From contig JBELBJ010000042.1 of assembly GCA_042095375.1 (NCBI GenBank), positions 1 through 10,270 of the forward strand: 10,270 bases of DNA, read 5' to 3'. The position numbers and the translations under genes are program-made. The DNA is from GCA-2715645 sp042095375 (GTDB lineage: Bacteria > Bacteroidota > Bacteroidia > Cytophagales > MED-G16). The notes beneath the pieces were generated by a model. It was not told the origin of the DNA. It made no database searches and saw nothing but the letters and a program-made list of their open reading frames with translations. Shown here in pieces: positions 6,726 to 10,270 of this stretch; the stretch's first letter is position 1, and every line of letters begins with the position of its first letter.

Positions 6726-7307
6726 ATCTTCTCTGTTTTTTATAAAATCTAATTCTGTAACATCTATAATTAAAATTTTATTTAGAGTATAATTTCTAAT
6801 CCATTTTTCATAAGATAAGTGTAAATTTTTTAAGTATTGTATTTGAATTGATTTTTCAAAAACTCTATCTCTTTTTTCAATGTTATTAACTAATTTCCCA
6901 ATATTATTATTTCTTAAATAAATTATTAAATTTGGAGGTTTAACATATCTAATGATAGAATTAAATAATTTTAGATAGTTATTATATTCTCTTTTTTTTA
7001 AAAAACCAGATTCATAAAGATTTTTTGTAAATATAACTTCATCTTCATATATCGTTCTGTCTTGAATAACAGGTTTTTTACTCTTTAAAATTTTTTGATT
7101 TTGTTCAAATCTATTATTCAAAAAATAAATTTGTAAATGAAAAGACCATTTTTCCATATCTTCATAGAAATCTGATAAATATGGGTTTTTTTTTACTGAT
7201 TCTAGTTCTAATTTCCAGTTGTAATTTTTTGATAAAATTTTAGCTAATGATGTTTTTCCTACACCAATATTCCCTGCTAATGCGATATGTCTAAGTTTTT
7301 TTTTCAA
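6675..7307 (-). CDS. Deoxynucleoside kinase (TTG start)
   Basis: It is a deoxyribonucleoside kinase of the dCK/dGK/TK2-like family (PF01712 type), phosphorylating salvaged deoxynucleosides with ATP in the cytoplasm. The 210 residues match the usual bacterial length. The P-loop GNIGVGKT is at 12-19, the presumed base Glu36 follows, then NPYLSDFYEDMEKWSFHLQ (41-59), the DRT-type motif QDRTIYED at 82-89, and the arginine-rich lid KRDRVFEKSI at about 145-154; the end INGLF is typical. No ATG or GTG exists in frame upstream of the P-loop, and the first internal Met (51) would delete it, so the TTG at 7307 is the likely start, one base after the receptor's TAA. A9 follows it directly. Substrate specificity (dA/dG versus dC or dT) cannot be read here. 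Confidence 0.9.
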   Translation of the reverse strand: MKKKLRHIALAGNIGVGKTSLAKILSKNYNWKLELESVKKNPYLSDFYEDMEKWSFHLQIYFLNNRFEQNQKILKSKKPVIQDRTIYEDEVIFTKNLYESGFLKKREYNNYLKLFNSIIRYVKPPNLIIYLRNNNIGKLVNNIEKRDRVFEKSIQIQYLKNLHLSYEKWIRNYTLNKILIIDVTELDFIKNREDLEFVVDKINIEINGLF

Positions 7308-7308
7308 T

Positions 7309-9708
7309 TTAAAATATAAAATTACAACTAATATTTAAACTTCTACCTGGAGCGCTTATTCCTGAAGAATAAGTTCTGTAATGAAGATTTAAAATATTTT
7401 CAATTGAAACGGTAATATTTAATAATGAATTAAAATTTATATTAGTATTTAAATTGTGTGTTAGCCATCTTAAACTTCCACTGGAAGTATATAAATAAAG
7501 TTTATTCAATTCACTAGGGGAAAGGCTATTTAATTCTTTTTTTCCATTATAATTTATAAAATAACTAATTCTAAATTTATTTTTATTAAATGAAATTGAG
7601 CTTTTACCAAAAATAGGAGAAATATGTCTTAATGGTTCATTATTAATCAAATCTTTACCATCATTATAATTTAATGTAGAAGTTAAGTTTATGTATTTAT
7701 TTAAACTAATATTCATTGAAACATTATATCCCCATACATATGCTTTTCCTGTATTTAAAATTGCTTGGACTCGACTCATTTCTCCATCATATACAATTGA
7801 ATCTTTTCCATTAAATTGATAGTTTCCTCTGACCATTGCATTATTTAATTTTGAATAATATATTGATGCTTCTATTTTATGTTTACTATTAATTATTTTT
7901 CTAAAGTTTATTTCATTGTTAATTGAATATTCTGGTTTTAAGTTTATGTTTGGAACAATAATATTTCCAGGTTCTGAATCAAAAACTTTACCTATATCAT
8001 CTAAATTGGGTGCTCTAAATCCTGTAGAAATTAGGTAATTAAATTGATGATTATTATTTGGTAAAAATATAAAACCAATATTTCCATTTATTGCTTTAAA
8101 TGTTGATTTTATACTTGTATAAGGAAAACTATAAAATTCTTTATTACTAAATTTTGAATTTAAAAAAATAGAAGAGAATCTAGTTCCAGCATTTAATTTA
8201 ATTTTTTTACTTACATTTTTCTTATAAGAAATGTATGAAGCAAAAGAATTATATTGTGATCCACCATCTGGATATCTTGTTGATGAACCAGTTAAAGAAT
8301 TGTCATTCAAATTTTTTATAAATGCACTTGAATTAATTTTATTAAATAATAATTCAAATCCATAATATATTTCATTTTTATCATCAAATTTTTTATCAAA
8401 ATCTAGATTAACAGTATAAATATTTAACTTTTCAGTTCTTGATCTTAATAAATTACTTTGATATTTTCTATCAATCCTACTTTCATTTATTATTTGGTTT
8501 GAAATATTTATTGCTAATGCATCATAAAGTTTGTTTACATTGAAAAATGTTAATTTAAGTTTATTCATTAAAAATTTTTGTGGACCATAATACCATTCAC
8601 TATATCTTGGAGAAAAAAAATCACTATACTGTATTAGCCTATCGTACCTAGGTATATTTGATGAGTTTGAGTAATATATATTGTATGAAATTAAGTGGTT
8701 TTTTAATAATTTAAATTTAAATTTCTGAATTAAATTTATCTGGGAATATCCGCTATATTTTTGGATATTATAATTTTTATTTGTTACAATTAAATCAGAA
8801 TTACCAACTTCAACAAATTCTAAACGCTTACCATAGTCAGGATATTCTTTTGTTCTCTTATTCCCAGTTTTTAGATCATCAAAATTTTTTAAAGAAATGC
8901 TTGAAAATGAAGAAAAATTTTTATTTGCAAATGTCAAATTTAAATTGAAATGTTTTGAGTTTGATGCACTATAATATTTGATCAAACTATTACCATTAAA
9001 AATCAAATTTTTTTCAGTTGAAAACTTTATATTTTTTGTATGAAAATCCATTACACCACCTATGGCATCACTTCCATAAATAACAGACGCTGGACCAAAT
9101 AAAACTTCTGCTCCTTCTAAAACATTAGGGTCAATTGAAATTATATTGTGCAAGTTGCCACTTCTATATATAGCATTATTCAATCTTATACCATCAAGAA
9201 CAATTAATATTCTATTTGCTGAAAACCCTCTTATCATTGGACTTCCACCACCTAATTGACTTTTTTGTACAAATATTTGACCTGTTTTTTCTAGTAATTC
9301 AGCAGAGGTCCCTGGATTTAAATATTTTATATCATTTTCTGATAAATCTAAAATTTGACTAGATATATCACTTTTACTTTGTTCCCATTTATTTGCTGAA
9401 ATAACAATTTCATCTATTTTAAATATTTTTTCATTTAACTTAATTATATAATTATTTTCTATAATTTCTTTTAATTTAAGATTCGTTTTTTCATAAGATG
9501 GATGTTGAATTACAATAATTTCATTACCATTGAATATTTCTAAATTTGCTTCTCCATTTTTGTCAGTAATAATTCCTTTTTTTTTTAAATTATCAAAAAT
9601 TGAAACAAATGGAATTGGGTTGTTGGAATCATCAATTATTTTGATTTTTTGAGAAAAGGACTGGCTATATACAAAAAACAAAATTAAGATAATCCAATAT
9701 TTTTTCAT
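7309..9708 (-). CDS. TonB-dependent outer-membrane receptor, haem/siderophore-type
   Basis: The 799-residue protein imports a ligand across the outer membrane using TonB energy. It has a signal peptide (about 1-19, ending near SFSQ), a carboxypeptidase-regulatory-like beta domain (about 20-92) usual in Bacteroidota, a TonB-box-like IDEIVISANK (98-107), the plug domain with GGGSPMIRGFSANRILIVLDG (153-173) and GPASVIYGSDAIGGVMDF (205-222), and a 22-strand-type barrel ending in aromatic FIF. FRAPNLDD (564-571) and VPNINLKPEYS (585-595) resemble the FRAP/NPNL boxes of haem/haemoglobin receptors (HmuR/HemR type), though NPNL is altered to NINL. Late LRHISPIFG and SSGISAPGRSLN motifs support the same receptor group. 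Ligand is uncertain: no haem-uptake partner gene is in view. It lies 12 bases after the ROK kinase gene. Confidence 0.88.
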   Translation of the reverse strand: MKKYWIILILFFVYSQSFSQKIKIIDDSNNPIPFVSIFDNLKKKGIITDKNGEANLEIFNGNEIIVIQHPSYEKTNLKLKEIIENNYIIKLNEKIFKIDEIVISANKWEQSKSDISSQILDLSENDIKYLNPGTSAELLEKTGQIFVQKSQLGGGSPMIRGFSANRILIVLDGIRLNNAIYRSGNLHNIISIDPNVLEGAEVLFGPASVIYGSDAIGGVMDFHTKNIKFSTEKNLIFNGNSLIKYYSASNSKHFNLNLTFANKNFSSFSSISLKNFDDLKTGNKRTKEYPDYGKRLEFVEVGNSDLIVTNKNYNIQKYSGYSQINLIQKFKFKLLKNHLISYNIYYSNSSNIPRYDRLIQYSDFFSPRYSEWYYGPQKFLMNKLKLTFFNVNKLYDALAINISNQIINESRIDRKYQSNLLRSRTEKLNIYTVNLDFDKKFDDKNEIYYGFELLFNKINSSAFIKNLNDNSLTGSSTRYPDGGSQYNSFASYISYKKNVSKKIKLNAGTRFSSIFLNSKFSNKEFYSFPYTSIKSTFKAINGNIGFIFLPNNNHQFNYLISTGFRAPNLDDIGKVFDSEPGNIIVPNINLKPEYSINNEINFRKIINSKHKIEASIYYSKLNNAMVRGNYQFNGKDSIVYDGEMSRVQAILNTGKAYVWGYNVSMNISLNKYINLTSTLNYNDGKDLINNEPLRHISPIFGKSSISFNKNKFRISYFINYNGKKELNSLSPSELNKLYLYTSSGSLRWLTHNLNTNINFNSLLNITVSIENILNLHYRTYSSGISAPGRSLNISCNFIF

Positions 9709-9720
9709 CTTTATTTTTTA

Positions 9721-10270
9721 TTATTTCCACGCTAATGCTGCTGCACCTAAAATTGCTGCATCTTTTTCTTCAAGTCCTGATTCTAAAATTTTGACCTTTT
9801 TTTTATAAAATGGTAATAGATTTTTTTCAAAATGAAAAATTGTTGGTTTTAAAATCCATTTACCTGAATTAGCTAGTCCACCAGTTAAAATAATAGCTTC
9901 GGGTTGTGAGAAACTTACAAAGTTTGCTAATGATTTACCAAGTATTCTTCCAGTATACTCGTATGCTTTTATAGCTATGGGATCATTATTTTCAGCAGCT
10001 TTTGTAATATCCTCACCATGTAAATTATTAAAGGGGACTTCTCTAAAAATACTATTATCGGTATATTTTGCTAACATATACATTATTGTTCTCTTTAGTC
10101 CAGTTGCAGAAGCATATGATTCTAATCCACCTTTAATTCCTAATCCTGTTAATCTACCATCATTATTAATAGAAAAATGACCAAGTTCGCCTGCAAAGCC
10201 ATCAAATCCTTGAATAAGTTTCCCATTTGATACAATTCCACTTCCAAGACCTGTTCCTAAAGTAATTACA
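9721..10270 (-). CDS. ROK-family sugar kinase, C-terminal part (5' end outside window)
   Basis: The frame stays open to the right edge; 182 C-terminal residues are visible of a family usually about 290-320 long, so the N-terminal ATP-binding motif and the catalytic Asp are out of view. An ATG at 10083 is internal. The visible ROK landmarks are GTGLGSGIVSNGKLIQG, then GELGH (10177-10191), LESYASATG and the late ILTGGLANS; the end AAILGAAALAWK is standard. The usual zinc site CxCGxxGCxE after GELGH reads TGLGIKGGLE (from 10149 down to 10120), so all three cysteines are missing while the sugar-contacting His and Glu remain. Most ROK members phosphorylate glucose or N-acyl hexosamines; the substrate is undetermined here. 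TAA is followed directly by a second in-frame TAA. Confidence 0.93.
   Translation of the reverse strand, partial: VITLGTGLGSGIVSNGKLIQGFDGFAGELGHFSINNDGRLTGLGIKGGLESYASATGLKRTIMYMLAKYTDNSIFREVPFNNLHGEDITKAAENNDPIAIKAYEYTGRILGKSLANFVSFSQPEAIILTGGLANSGKWILKPTIFHFEKNLLPFYKKKVKILESGLEEKDAAILGAAALAWK

Noticed and set aside
10081..10083. ATG at 10083 as the start of a short 120-residue ROK protein
   Set aside because: The frame continues to the window edge and encodes GELGH and other ROK motifs upstream, so the Met is internal.
9977..10180. Plus-strand open frame inside the ROK kinase gene
   Set aside because: Antisense shadow over the conserved ROK region.

Overview
The window looks like a piece of a streamlined, very AT-rich Bacteroidota (Flavobacteriia-like) chromosome, possibly a free-living marine lineage. 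The support is the trpEGDCFBA gene order, two protein families typical of the phylum (DUF2911 and DUF3127), a SusC-era style TonB-dependent receptor with an N-terminal carboxypeptidase-regulatory-like domain, starts without Shine-Dalgarno sequences, and an A/T-dominated codon choice throughout. Stops are TAA and TGA, so the standard bacterial code fits. The exact lineage is inference.

Left part, plus strand (1-5662): the tryptophan operon from the C-terminal half of trpE through trpG, trpD, trpC, trpF, trpB and trpA. Together these take chorismate and glutamine to tryptophan. Every junction is a 1 or 4 base overlap or a 1 base gap, so the whole block is probably one transcript with coupled translation. 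The operon's promoter and any leader lie left of the window.

Middle (5663-6725): trpA runs head-on, with only 3 bases between, into a minus-strand pair: a DUF3127 OB-fold-like protein with an SSB-like acidic tail, followed by a DUF2911 lipoprotein. A possible 62-residue single-pass membrane protein starts on the plus strand back to back with DUF3127; the two start codons form one CATATG.

Right part, minus strand (6675-10270): read from right to left, a ROK-family sugar kinase (its start is outside the window), a TonB-dependent outer-membrane receptor with FRAP/NPNL-like motifs of the haem receptor type, and a deoxynucleoside kinase that begins at TTG one base after the receptor's stop. Their tight spacing suggests co-transcription, but no shared pathway is evident.

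Almost no sequence is non-coding: about 22 bases in total if the small membrane ORF is real. No tRNA, rRNA, CRISPR array, insertion sequence, phage or defence gene was seen. I did not find a clearly new multi-gene system. The best leads are the small membrane ORF, the ROK kinase that has lost its zinc cysteines, the SSB-like tail of DUF3127, and long poly(A) tracts and a 9-base repeat inside biosynthetic genes.
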